Below are positions 26,677-35,000 of a stretch of 64,000 nt of DNA, in pieces. The DNA is from JAXMHQ01 sp046346665. GTDB lineage: Bacteria; Verrucomicrobiota; Verrucomicrobiia; Limisphaerales; JAXMHQ01. The stretch is taken from assembly GCA_046346665.1 (NCBI GenBank), contig JAXMHQ010000015.1, forward strand, positions 1 through 64,000. Direction: 5' to 3'. The translations under genes were made by a program, and so were the position numbers. The first letter of the stretch is position 1. Every line of letters begins with the position of its first letter. Under the pieces are notes generated by a model. It was not told the origin of the DNA, did no database searches, and saw only the letters and a program-made list of their open reading frames with translations.

Positions 26677-27657
26677 TCACGTTCTCGCGAAAAACTGGCG
26701 GATCACTTCCTCGATCGGCACTTCCTCGATGTCAATATCGCTGACCGGCAGTTCGTCGAGCAGGGCTTTGCAGACCGGGATCACGCGGTCGCGCTTGACC
26801 TTGAACGTGATTCCGGCGGCGGTTTGGGCGACAATCTCGCCATAGCGGGCCAGCTCCGCCTCCGGCTTCCGCGACCCCCGGTCACACTGGATCGTCACCA
26901 GCTTGAAATCGGCGAACCGATCCACCACCTCCGCCAGGCGGCCGTCGAAGGAAATCACCCCCTTGTCGATGATGATCACGCGCTCGCACAATTCCTGGAT
27001 GTCGGCCATGTAATGGCTCGTCAGCAGAATGGTGGTCTTGCTGCGGCGATTGTGCTCGCGCAGGAATTCGCGGACGGTCTTCTGCGAAACCACGTCCAGG
27101 CCGATCGTGGGTTCGTCCAGGAACAACACGCGCGGCTTGTGCAGGAGCGACGCGATCAGCTCCATTTTCATGCGTTCGCCGAGCGACAGTTCCCGCACCG
27201 CCACGTCCAGCTTCTCCCGGATCGCAAGCAACTCGGTCATCTCTGCCACCGTCCGGTCGAGCTCCGACTGCGAAATGCCGTAGATGCGGGCGTTGAGATC
27301 GAGGGATTCCCGCGCGGGCAGGTCCCACCAAAGCTGGTTCTTCTGCCCAAGCAGAAGCGCAAACTGCCGGCGGTAACCGTCCTCGCGCCGCCACGGCACG
27401 TAACCCAGGACCTGGGCGGAACCGGAGGTGGGATGCAGCAAACCGGCCAGCATCTTCAGCGTCGTGGTCTTGCCCGCCCCGTTCGGCCCGAGGAACCCCA
27501 CAAACTCGCCGGGCTCAATCTGGAACCGGATGTCCCGCACCGCGACCGTCTGCTCGTATTCGCGCCGGAACAATCCGCGGATCGCGCCGCGAAATCCCGG
27601 CTGCTTCTTATAGGTGCGGAACGTCTTGGTCAGTCCGCTGACTTCAATGGCAGGCAC
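26677..27657 (-). CDS. ABC transporter ATP-binding protein (ABC-2 type)
   Basis: A 326-residue ATPase that powers an ABC-2 type permease. Walker A is GPNGAGKTT, the Q-loop is LLLGQKNQLWW, the signature is LSLGERM in place of LSGGQ, and Walker B is VLFLDEPTIGLD with the H-loop LTSHYM. A C-terminal accessory region of about 80 residues ends IEEVPIEEVIRQFF. The N-terminal FRTYKKQPGFRGAIRGLFRREYEQ leads into the fold as in the COG4586 group. No permease gene is adjacent. It may serve the 19714-21420 membrane protein or a distant permease. Confidence 0.88.
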   Translation of the reverse strand: MPAIEVSGLTKTFRTYKKQPGFRGAIRGLFRREYEQTVAVRDIRFQIEPGEFVGFLGPNGAGKTTTLKMLAGLLHPTSGSAQVLGYVPWRREDGYRRQFALLLGQKNQLWWDLPARESLDLNARIYGISQSELDRTVAEMTELLAIREKLDVAVRELSLGERMKMELIASLLHKPRVLFLDEPTIGLDVVSQKTVREFLREHNRRSKTTILLTSHYMADIQELCERVIIIDKGVISFDGRLAEVVDRFADFKLVTIQCDRGSRKPEAELARYGEIVAQTAAGITFKVKRDRVIPVCKALLDELPVSDIDIEEVPIEEVIRQFFART

Positions 27658-27663
27658 CGGGGA

Positions 27664-27754
27664 AAGTTCGGGAGTTTAAGAGTTTTAGAGTTTTAGAGTT
27701 CACGGAACGCGCGGAGCTTACTCCTAAATTCCCAAACTCTCAAACTCCGAAACT
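27664..27754. repeat. GAGTTTTA-word inverted repeat
   Basis: Left arm 27664-27700 has GAGTTTAA/GAGTTTTA words of period 8-9. Right arm 27719-27754 has AAACTCTC/AAACTCCG words. It is one of a pair of adjacent elements in the gap between the ABC ATPase and dnaA. Confidence 0.8.
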
Positions 27755-27762
27755 GGATCCCC

Positions 27763-27834
27763 GTAGCCGCGATCGTGAGATCGCGGGCTTTTGAAGTTTG
27801 GGCAGAAAGTCCGCGATCTGACGATCGCGGCTAC
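27763..27834. repeat. GTAGCCGCGATCGTGAGATC inverted repeat
   Basis: Arms 27763-27787 and 27811-27834 pair almost perfectly (GTAGCCGCGATCGTGAGATC, then GCGG, against its complement). A second copy of the same family is at 39628-39696. It lies just downstream of dnaA. Confidence 0.85.
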
Positions 27835-27839
27835 GGCGC

Positions 27840-29213
27840 TTACCGGGCGAGCTGCTTCTCAAGATAGCTGACCACCTGGCGCACGTTGGCGTCCACTTCC
27901 ATCCGGTCCTTCACCAGGCGGCAGGCGTGCAGCACCGTCCCGTGATCGCGTCCGCCAAAGGCTTCGCCAATCGCACTGAGCGAGGTCTCGGTCATCTGGC
28001 GCGACAGGAACATCGCGACCTGGCGCGGAAACGCGATGTTCTCCGGACGCCGCTTGCTCGTCATGTCCGCGAGCCGGATGTCGAAATGTTCGGCCACCTT
28101 TTTCTGAATGACCTCGATGCTGATGGAGAACCGGCCTTCCTCGTGCAGGATTTCGCGCAGCAACCCTTCCACCACTTCGATCGACAGTTTCTTGCCGGTG
28201 AGGGAGGCGTACGACGCGACGCGGATCAGCGCGCCTTCGAGCCGGCGGATGTTGGTCCGGATCCGGTTCGCCAGGAAATTGATGATTTCGTCCGGCAGCG
28301 CCACGCCCATCTGCAGGGCTTTCTTGTTCAGAATCGCCAGCCGCATTTCCACGTCCGGCGGCTGCAGGTCGGTCACCAGGCCCCACTCGAACCGCGAAAC
28401 GAGGCGGTGCTCCAGGTTCTGGATTTCGCTCGCCGGCCGGTCGCAGGTCAGAACGATCTGCTTGTGACCCTCGTGCAGCGCATTGAATGTGTGGAAAAAT
28501 TCCTCCTGGATCCGCTCCTTGCCCGCCAGGAACTGGATGTCGTCAATCAACAGCACGTCCGTCTGGCGATACTTCTTCCGGAACCGCACGAGCTGGTTGT
28601 TCTGAATCGCGTCGATGTATTCGTTCGTGAATTTTTCCGACGAGAGATAGGCGACGCGCGATCCCTTGCGCTGCTGGGTCACGTGCTGGCCGATGGCATG
28701 GAGCAGGTGCGTCTTGCCCAGCCCGACGCCGCCGTAGAGAAAGAGCGGGTTGTAGGATTTTCCGGGCGCCTGAGCGACGGCCTGCGCGGCGGCGTAGGCG
28801 AAATTGTTGTTATTGCCGACGACGAACGATTCGAACGTGTTCTTCGGATTGAACCCGAGATCGGCATGGTGAGAGTTGCGGTCGGCCGCAGCCGGCTCCC
28901 CCGTGCGCGTCTTCGTGGTCGCGGGAACCGCCGCCACGCTCGGGAGCACCACCGGCGCAGCCGCAGGGTTCACCTTGAACCGAACCTGGAGCTGCCGCCC
29001 CGCCGCCAGCGTCGCCACATCCTGCAACAGGCTCAGATAATTGTCCTTCAGCCACACCTCGCAAAAATCATTCGCCACCTCCAACACCAGCGTGTTGCCG
29101 TCCAGCGAATGAGCCTGAAGCCGCGCAAACCAAAGATTGAAAATATCGGAGCTCAACATGGAACGCAGTTGTTCCAGTGCCGCTCTCCAAATCTTTTCCG
29201 CGGAAGCTTGCAT
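27840..29213 (-). CDS. dnaA: Chromosomal replication initiator protein DnaA
   Basis: A 457-residue initiator. Domain I (about 1-85) is followed by a variable linker. The AAA+ domain has NPLFLYGGVGLGKTHLLHAI (Walker A), VLLIDDIQF (Walker B) and the sensor region TNIRRLEGALIRV. Domain IV binds DNA through the signature AFGGRDHGTVLHACR. It opens the replication origin by binding DnaA boxes. The upstream gap is AT-rich with TTATTCAC-type boxes. dnaN is not next to it; glnA lies upstream on the same strand. An ATG start at 29213 is used. Confidence 0.96.
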   Translation of the reverse strand: MQASAEKIWRAALEQLRSMLSSDIFNLWFARLQAHSLDGNTLVLEVANDFCEVWLKDNYLSLLQDVATLAAGRQLQVRFKVNPAAAPVVLPSVAAVPATTKTRTGEPAAADRNSHHADLGFNPKNTFESFVVGNNNNFAYAAAQAVAQAPGKSYNPLFLYGGVGLGKTHLLHAIGQHVTQQRKGSRVAYLSSEKFTNEYIDAIQNNQLVRFRKKYRQTDVLLIDDIQFLAGKERIQEEFFHTFNALHEGHKQIVLTCDRPASEIQNLEHRLVSRFEWGLVTDLQPPDVEMRLAILNKKALQMGVALPDEIINFLANRIRTNIRRLEGALIRVASYASLTGKKLSIEVVEGLLREILHEEGRFSISIEVIQKKVAEHFDIRLADMTSKRRPENIAFPRQVAMFLSRQMTETSLSAIGEAFGGRDHGTVLHACRLVKDRMEVDANVRQVVSYLEKQLAR

Positions 29214-29602
29214 GTCGTTTTTTTCTCCCGAAAGCCCGATTTTCGGGCAATTTATTCACCTGGCTTCTGAACGCATTAGCGGACGGGCTCTCGACCGACT
29301 CTTTTAGCACTAAAATCCGTTTGAACCAGTAAAATCAATCCGGTCCAGCATTCCCGATTCAGAACACCGCCAAAAACCGCATTACAAATACCACAAATAC
29401 AGCCACTTACAGAAAATCATTTTTCGGAGTTTCCCTGTCCTTCCCCCATCTTCCCCGCACAGCGCCCGAAAGCCTTTAAGTTCCTGAGTTTCTATTCAAT
29501 GCGCCGTCAAGTTACGAGGACAACATATTAACTTTTATTCACGACTTATTCACAGCCCGGTTTTGACCAATAAAATCAGGCGATTGGAATGTTTTGGGGG
29601 CG
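29214..29602. other. AT-rich gap upstream of dnaA, candidate replication origin
   Basis: About 390 bases, more AT-rich than the surroundings, with TTATTCACC at 29252-29260, TTATTCACG at 29535-29543 and TTATTCACA at 29546-29554. All three resemble the DnaA box TTATCCACA. The last two are adjacent direct copies within an AT-rich stretch. The region must also carry the dnaA promoter. No gene is seen. Calling it oriC is inference. Confidence 0.4.
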
Positions 29603-29631
29603 AAAAAAGGCGCCCCGTTTCCGAGGCGCCT
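29603..29631 (-). terminator. Intrinsic terminator of glnB-glnA
   Basis: Read on the minus strand, AGGCGCC ... GGCGCCT (stem 7 bp, loop 10) is followed by a T-run. It lies 20 bases downstream of the glnA stop codon. Confidence 0.85.
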
Positions 29632-29650
29632 GTTCGAGACTCACGCCGCT

Positions 29651-31063
29651 CTACACGTCGTAGTAGAGGAAAAATTCGTAAGGATGCGGACGCAGCCGGA
29701 TGGCGTCATGTTCCTTGCGTTTAGTGGTGATCCACATGTCCAGGAAATCCTGGGTGAACACGTCGCCCTTGAGCAGGAACTCGTGATCCTTCTCCAGGCA
29801 ATCCATCGCTTCACTCAGGCTGCCCGCCACGTTCGGAACTTTCTTCAGTTCTTCGGGCGGCAGTTCGTAAATGTTTTTGTCCAGCGGCTCGCCGGGTTCG
29901 ATCTTGTTGAGCACGCCGTCCAGGCCGGCCATGAGCAGCGCCGCGAAGGCGACGTAGGGATTCGCCGCGGGATCCGGCGGGCGATACTCGATGCGTTTGG
30001 CTTTGGGATTTTCGCTGTAGGTCGGGATGCGCACGGCGGCGGAGCGGTTGCGCGCGCTGTAGGCGAGATTCACCGGCGCCTCGTAGCCCGGAACCAGCCG
30101 CTTGTAACTGTTGGTGGTCGGATTGCAGATCGCGCACAGCGCCTTCGCGTGCTTCAGCAGGCCGCCGATGTAATACAGCGCCATCTCGCTCAACCCGCCG
30201 TATTCCTTGCCCGCGAACAGGGGCTTGCCCTTCTTCCACAGGCTCTGGTGCGTGTGCATGCCGGATCCATTGTCGCCGAACAGCGGCTTCGGCATGAAAC
30301 ACGCCGTCTTGCCGTGCTTCCGCGCCACGTTCTTCACGACGTATTTGTAAATCATCATCCAGTCCGCCGCCGTCACCAGCGTGTTGAACCGGTAGTCAAT
30401 CTCCGCCTGGCCCGCCGTCGCCACTTCGTGATGCTGCCGCTCAATCTTCACCCCGAGCTGCTCCATCGTCAGGCACATCTCCGTCCGGATGTCCTGCTGC
30501 GTGTCCGTCGGCGCCACCGGGAAATAACCTTCCTTGTGCCGGATCTTGTTGCCCAGGTTCGGCATCTCGTCGCGGCCCGTGTTCCACACGCCCTCCTCGC
30601 TCTCCACGGAGTAAAACGTGCCGTTGCTCTTGCTGTCATACTGCACGTTGTCGAAAATGAAGAATTCGGCTTCCGGACCGAAAAACGCCTGGTCCGCCAG
30701 CCCCGTCGAAATCAGGTACTTCTCCGCCTTCTGCGCAATCCCCCGCGGATCCCGGCTGTACGATTCCAAGGTCCCCGTCTCCGCAATCGTGCACGTCAAA
30801 CTCAACGTCGGCACCGCGCAAAACGGATCGATGAACGCCGTCTCCGGATCCGGCATCGCCAGCATGTCGCTCGCCTCGATGCTCTTCCAGCCGCGGATCG
30901 ACGACCCGTCAAATCCCAGGCCCTCCGCAAACGATTCCTCCGACAACTCCCCGATCGGCATGCTGAAATGCTGCCAGGTGCCAAAGGTGTCCACGAACTT
31001 GATGTCCACCATCTTCGCGCCGCTCTTCTTCGCCAGCTCAATCACGCTCTTGGGTGTGCTCAT
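29651..31063 (-). CDS. glnA: Glutamine synthetase type I
   Basis: A 470-residue enzyme that makes glutamine from glutamate, ammonia and ATP. The N-terminal beta-grasp has VDIKFVDTFGTW and the catalytic core FFGPEAEFFIFD, GQAEIDYRFNTLV, NGSGMHTHQS, PTTNSYKRLVPG and PEELKKVP. The adenylylation tyrosine lies in KNIYELPPEE, so control by GlnE-type adenylylation is possible. The start MSTPKSVIEL at ATG 31063 fits the family; the upstream extension of the frame is spurious. It follows glnB by 67 bases and ends at a strong terminator, so glnB-glnA form one nitrogen operon. Confidence 0.97.
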   Translation of the reverse strand: MSTPKSVIELAKKSGAKMVDIKFVDTFGTWQHFSMPIGELSEESFAEGLGFDGSSIRGWKSIEASDMLAMPDPETAFIDPFCAVPTLSLTCTIAETGTLESYSRDPRGIAQKAEKYLISTGLADQAFFGPEAEFFIFDNVQYDSKSNGTFYSVESEEGVWNTGRDEMPNLGNKIRHKEGYFPVAPTDTQQDIRTEMCLTMEQLGVKIERQHHEVATAGQAEIDYRFNTLVTAADWMMIYKYVVKNVARKHGKTACFMPKPLFGDNGSGMHTHQSLWKKGKPLFAGKEYGGLSEMALYYIGGLLKHAKALCAICNPTTNSYKRLVPGYEAPVNLAYSARNRSAAVRIPTYSENPKAKRIEYRPPDPAANPYVAFAALLMAGLDGVLNKIEPGEPLDKNIYELPPEELKKVPNVAGSLSEAMDCLEKDHEFLLKGDVFTQDFLDMWITTKRKEHDAIRLRPHPYEFFLYYDV

Positions 31064-31130
31064 AATGATCCGTAGGTTTAGTGTTTTACGCCGCTTCGCA
31101 AAACGTCTGCGAAATTCAAAATCTCCACCG

Positions 31131-31469
31131 TCAAACCGCTTCGTCGCCCGTCTCCTCGGTGCGAATCCGCACCGCGTTCTCAATCCCACTCACAAATACC
31201 TTCCCATCCCCGATCTTCCCCGTCTTCGCCGCCTGCACAATCGCCGCCACCGCCGCCGGCACCGCCGCATCCGACAACACCAGCTCCACCTTCAGCTTCG
31301 GCAAAAAATCCACCGTGTACTCGCTCCCGCGATAAATCTCCGTGTGCCCCTTCTGCCGCCCGAACCCCTTCACCTCCGACACCGTCATCCCCTCCACACC
31401 CAGCGCCGACAACGCATCCTTCACTTCCTCCAGCTTGAATGGCTTGATGATGGCTTCAATCTTCTTCAT
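31131..31469 (-). CDS. glnB: Nitrogen regulatory protein PII
   Basis: A 112-residue PII trimer subunit that senses nitrogen, ATP/ADP and 2-oxoglutarate. It starts MKKIEAIIKPFKLEEVKDAL. The T-loop contains Tyr51 (RGSEYTVDFLPK), the site of uridylylation by GlnD, and the C-terminal VRIRTEETGDEAV is typical. It shares an operon with glnA, the usual arrangement for control of glutamine synthetase. The ATG at 31469 is chosen by homology. A possible promoter is seen at 31499-31526. Confidence 0.96.
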   Translation of the reverse strand: MKKIEAIIKPFKLEEVKDALSALGVEGMTVSEVKGFGRQKGHTEIYRGSEYTVDFLPKLKVELVLSDAAVPAAVAAIVQAAKTGKIGDGKVFVSGIENAVRIRTEETGDEAV

Positions 31470-31498
31470 GCGCGCACAACTCCGGTAAATCGAACCGA

Positions 31499-31526
31499 AG
31501 TCTAACAACCGCCCCCCGCGTGTAAA
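31499..31526 (-). promoter_or_regulatory. Possible promoter of glnB-glnA
   Basis: On the minus strand TTTACA (31526-31521) and TAGACT (31504-31499) are 16 bases apart and lie about 30 bases from the glnB ATG. The -10 is weak. No clear -24/-12 (sigma-54) pair was noticed. Confidence 0.3.
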
Positions 31527-31725
31527 CACGAATGTTGAAAATCCACCGCCCGCAATCCGGCCAAACCATGCCGTCCGATCCGCAGACCCCGAAAAACAGG
31601 ATCTGTGCCCTCTGCGGATGCTCCTTCAGGCGCCTGCCGGACCTTGAACTGCTCTAACAGCAAAACCCCATCTCCAGCGCTTCTTATGCTTGCCAGAATA
31701 CGAATTAATATTTTTTATATTTTCA

Positions 31726-31754
31726 TTGACCTTGATTAGTCGGATTGATTTAAT
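31726..31754 (+). promoter_or_regulatory. Strong sigma70-type promoter with no protein gene behind it
   Basis: TTGACC (31726-31731) and TTTAAT (31749-31754) are spaced by exactly 17 bases. An AT-rich stretch (31708-31725) just upstream looks like an UP element. The predicted start is A31761. The only thing downstream is the candidate small RNA. Confidence 0.7.
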
Positions 31755-31760
31755 GTCTGC

Positions 31761-31941
31761 AGCCACGCAAACCCGGCTCTGCGGAGCACTGTGATTTGTT
31801 CCTTGATATTGCGTGTGAAGATTTCGGTCCCGCTCTTTGGTACGGAATGGGTCCGATGTTCTCCGATATCCCACTGTTGTACCTATTCGAAATTCTCCGG
31901 GCCTCTCAGTCACCCCCTGATTGTTTGGCCCGGTTTTTTTT
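31761..31941 (+). ncRNA. Candidate small non-coding RNA (about 181 nt, 6S-RNA-like)
   Basis: The interval between a strong promoter (31726-31754) and an intrinsic terminator (31897-31941) contains no plausible ORF. Short helices can be drawn in nested order: CGGAG/CTCCG, GATTT/AAATT, GATAT/ATATC and TCGG-CCC/GGG-CCGA around the apex. They give a long rod with internal loops. Length and rod shape resemble 6S RNA, which sequesters sigma70 polymerase, but no primary-sequence match is claimed. An alternative is another regulatory RNA. It lies between glnB (opposite strand) and the 3' end of dnaE. Confidence 0.55.
31897..31941 (+). terminator. Intrinsic terminator of the candidate small RNA
   Basis: CCGGGCC (31897-31903) and GGCCCGG (31927-31933) form a perfect 7-bp stem. 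A smaller TCAG/CTGA stem sits in the loop, and eight T follow (31934-31941). Confidence 0.8.
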
Positions 31942-31945
31942 GTCC

Positions 31946-32074
31946 AGTTTGGGAGTTTATGATTTATGAGTTTGAGAGTTGAAGCCGCGAAAGCCGGGCC
32001 GCATACAGTTGGATCACCGCGCCTCCGGTTCCCACTCTTAAACTCCTAAACTCTTAAACTCTTAAACTTCCAAA
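31946..32074. repeat. GAGTTTG-word inverted repeat downstream of dnaE
   Basis: Left arm 31946-31983 has GGGAGTTTATG/GAGTTTGAGAG words. Right arm 32031-32074 has CTCTTAAACTC words. It uses the same word as the element at 22263-22358. The remaining part of the 31470-32084 gap (31527-31700) holds nothing I can identify. Confidence 0.8.
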
Positions 32075-32084
32075 ACGGTAAGCC

Positions 32085-35000
32085 TCACTCCGCCGCCGCC
32101 ATCTCCGGCTTCCGCTCCCACGACCGCGCCACCCGCTCCGGCAGCGACGTGTCCACCTTCGCGTAATAGGTGTCCGGACCGAACCGTTCCTCGATGGCCT
32201 GCTGGAATTCCACGCTGGGCGCCACGTTGTAGCGTTCGTGGGTCTCGATGAAAATCACCTCGCCCGCGGGCCGGATGAAGCACAGGAACAACGGGCATTT
32301 GCCGGGATGCGCCGCCACCAGCTCGCGCAGGCTTTCGATTCCCGAGGGCTCGATCTGGCCGGTCGGCAGCCGCAAATGAACCTGCCGCGTGTATTTCCGG
32401 GGCGCCTCAGTGAGCAGCATGATTTCCTGCGGAAATAACTTCGGCTTTTCGTCGCCCGTGTTGATTTCGCCCACCACCAGGATCGCCTGGTTCGCCACCA
32501 GTAACGGCCGGTATTTGTCGTAGTTCTCGTTCATGCAGAGCATCTGCACCGAGCCCTGCAAATCCTCCAGCGTCACCATCGCATACGCCTTGCCGCTCTT
32601 CTTGGAGACCCCGTGCTGCACCGCCGCAATCAGCCCGCCGATCCGCGTCAGGCTGCGGCTGGGGAGCTGCGCGACCGAGGCCGTGTTGGTCAGTGCGTAT
32701 TTCTCCAGCAACGGCACGTACGGCGTGAGCGGATGGCCGGTAACATAGAACCCAAGCAGCTCCTTCTCGTGGGCCAGCAACTCGTGCTGCGGCCATTCCG
32801 GCAGCGACGCCACCGGCTCCGATGGCTCCGGCGCCCGCTCCTCCAGCGTGCCGAACAGCGAGGTCTGACCGCGTTGACGGTCCGAAATGACGCTCGCCGC
32901 CCGGGCCAGCGTCCGGTCAATCTGCGAACACAGCGTCGACCGCGTCTGCCCAAAACAATCGCAAGCGCCCGACTTGATCAGCGCTTCCAGAATCTTCCGG
33001 TTCAGCGTCCGCCCGTCCACCCGCTCGCACATTCCCGCCATCGTCGGAAACGCCCCGCCCTCCTGCCGCGCCTTCAAAATCGTCTCGACCGCACCCTCCC
33101 CCACGCCCTTGATCGCCGCCAGCCCGAACCGGATCCGGGCGGTGTCCGCCCCGCCCGCCGGCGCAAAATACACATGGCTCTCGTTCACGTCGGGCGGCAG
33201 CACCTCGATCCCCATGCCCCGCGCTTCCGCGATGTATTCGCTCAGCTTCGCCGTGTCCGCCATGTCGTTCGTCATCATGGCGCAGAAGAATTCCACCGGG
33301 TAATTCGCCTTCAAATACGCCGTCTGGTATGCCACCACCGCGTACGCCGCCGCGTGCGATTTGTTGAATCCGTACCCGGCGAATTTCTCCAGCAAATCAA
33401 AGATCTGGTTCGCGCGCGCCTCCGGAATGCCGTTCTTCTCCCGGCAACCCTTCACGAAACTGGCCCGTTGCTTGGCCATTTCCTCGACCTTCTTCTTCCC
33501 CATCGCGCGCCGCAACAAATCCGCCGCGCCCAGCGTGTAACCCGCCAGCACCTGCGCCGCCTGCATCACCTGCTCCTGGTAAATCAAAATCCCGTAGGTC
33601 TCCCGCGCAATCGGCTCCAGCAACGGATGCTCATACTCGATCTTCACCTCGCCGTGCCGCCGCTTGATGAATTCAGGAATCAGGTCCATCGGGCCCGGCC
33701 GGTACAACGCCACCAGCGCCGTGATGTGCTCCACGGAACTGATCTGGAATTTCCGGCACAAATCGCGCATGCCGCCGGATTCCAACTGGAACACCCCCAG
33801 CGTGTGCGCCTTGTTCAACAAATCGTAGGTCTTCGCGTCGTCCAGCGGCAGATGATCGATCGGAATTTCCACCCCGCGCCCCCGCCGCACCATGTCGCAG
33901 GTATTCCGGATCACGGTCAGGGTCTTCAACCCGAGAAAATCCATCTTCAAGAGCCCCAGGTCGCCCACGGGCCCCATCGCGTACTGCGTGACGATCGTTC
34001 CTTCTTCGTCCTGCTTCAGCGGCAGTAGGTTCACCAGCGGCTGATCCCCGATCACCACGCCGGCCGCGTGCACGCTCGCGTTGCGCGTCAGGTCCTCCAG
34101 CACAAACGCCGTGTCGATCAGTTCCCGCGTCACTTCCTCGCTGTCATACGCCTGCTTCAATTCCGGCGACTGCTTCAACGCCTTCTCCAGCGTCATCTTC
34201 AGGTCGAACGGAATCATCTTCGCCAGCCGGTCGCACTCCCCGTAACTCAATCCCATCACCCGCCCCACGTCACGCACCACCGACTTCGCGCCCATCGTGC
34301 CGAACGTGATGATCTGCGCCACCGCGTCCCGCCCATACTTGCCCCGCACATACTCGATCACGTCCGCACGCCGGTCGTCAGCAAAATCGATGTCGATATC
34401 CGGCGGATTCACGCGCTCCGGATTCAGGAACCGCTCGAACAGCAGCCCGTATCGGATCGGGTCCACGTTCGCAATCTCCAGCAGGTAGGTGACGATCGAA
34501 CCGGCGGCGGATCCACGGGCCACGCACGAAATACCCTGGCTGCGCCCGTAGCGGATGAAATCGCCGACGATCAGGAAGTAGCTCAGGAACCCGGTCTTCT
34601 CGATGACGCGCAGCTCCAGTTGCAGTCGGTCGATGATGGCCTGGATCGCCGCGGCAACCTCCGGGTCGAGAGTCGAGGGTCGAGAGTCGAGTGCCGGTGC
34701 GCCCGGCGCGAGCGCCCCTCCGGCCCTCGACTCTCGACCCTCGACCCTCGACTCCCCTTTATAAGTGGGCAGTCGCCTCGGATCCTCGAGACTTTCGACA
34801 ATAAACTCCTGCCCCTCCGCCCGCACACGCAGGCCGTACCGCTTGTAAAGCCCCTCCGCCAGCAAGTGCCGCAAATAACCATCCCGACTGTAATGCTCCG
34901 GCGGATCGAACACCGGGTAATGCAGCTTGCCGAACTCGATCTCCAGGTTGCATTTCTCGGCCACTTCCAGCGTGTTCTTCACCGCCTCCGGCACCTCCGC

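Noticed and set aside
31626..31913. 95-residue open frame antisense to the candidate small RNA
   Set aside because: No homology or start signal; it overlaps a promoter, the small RNA and its terminator.
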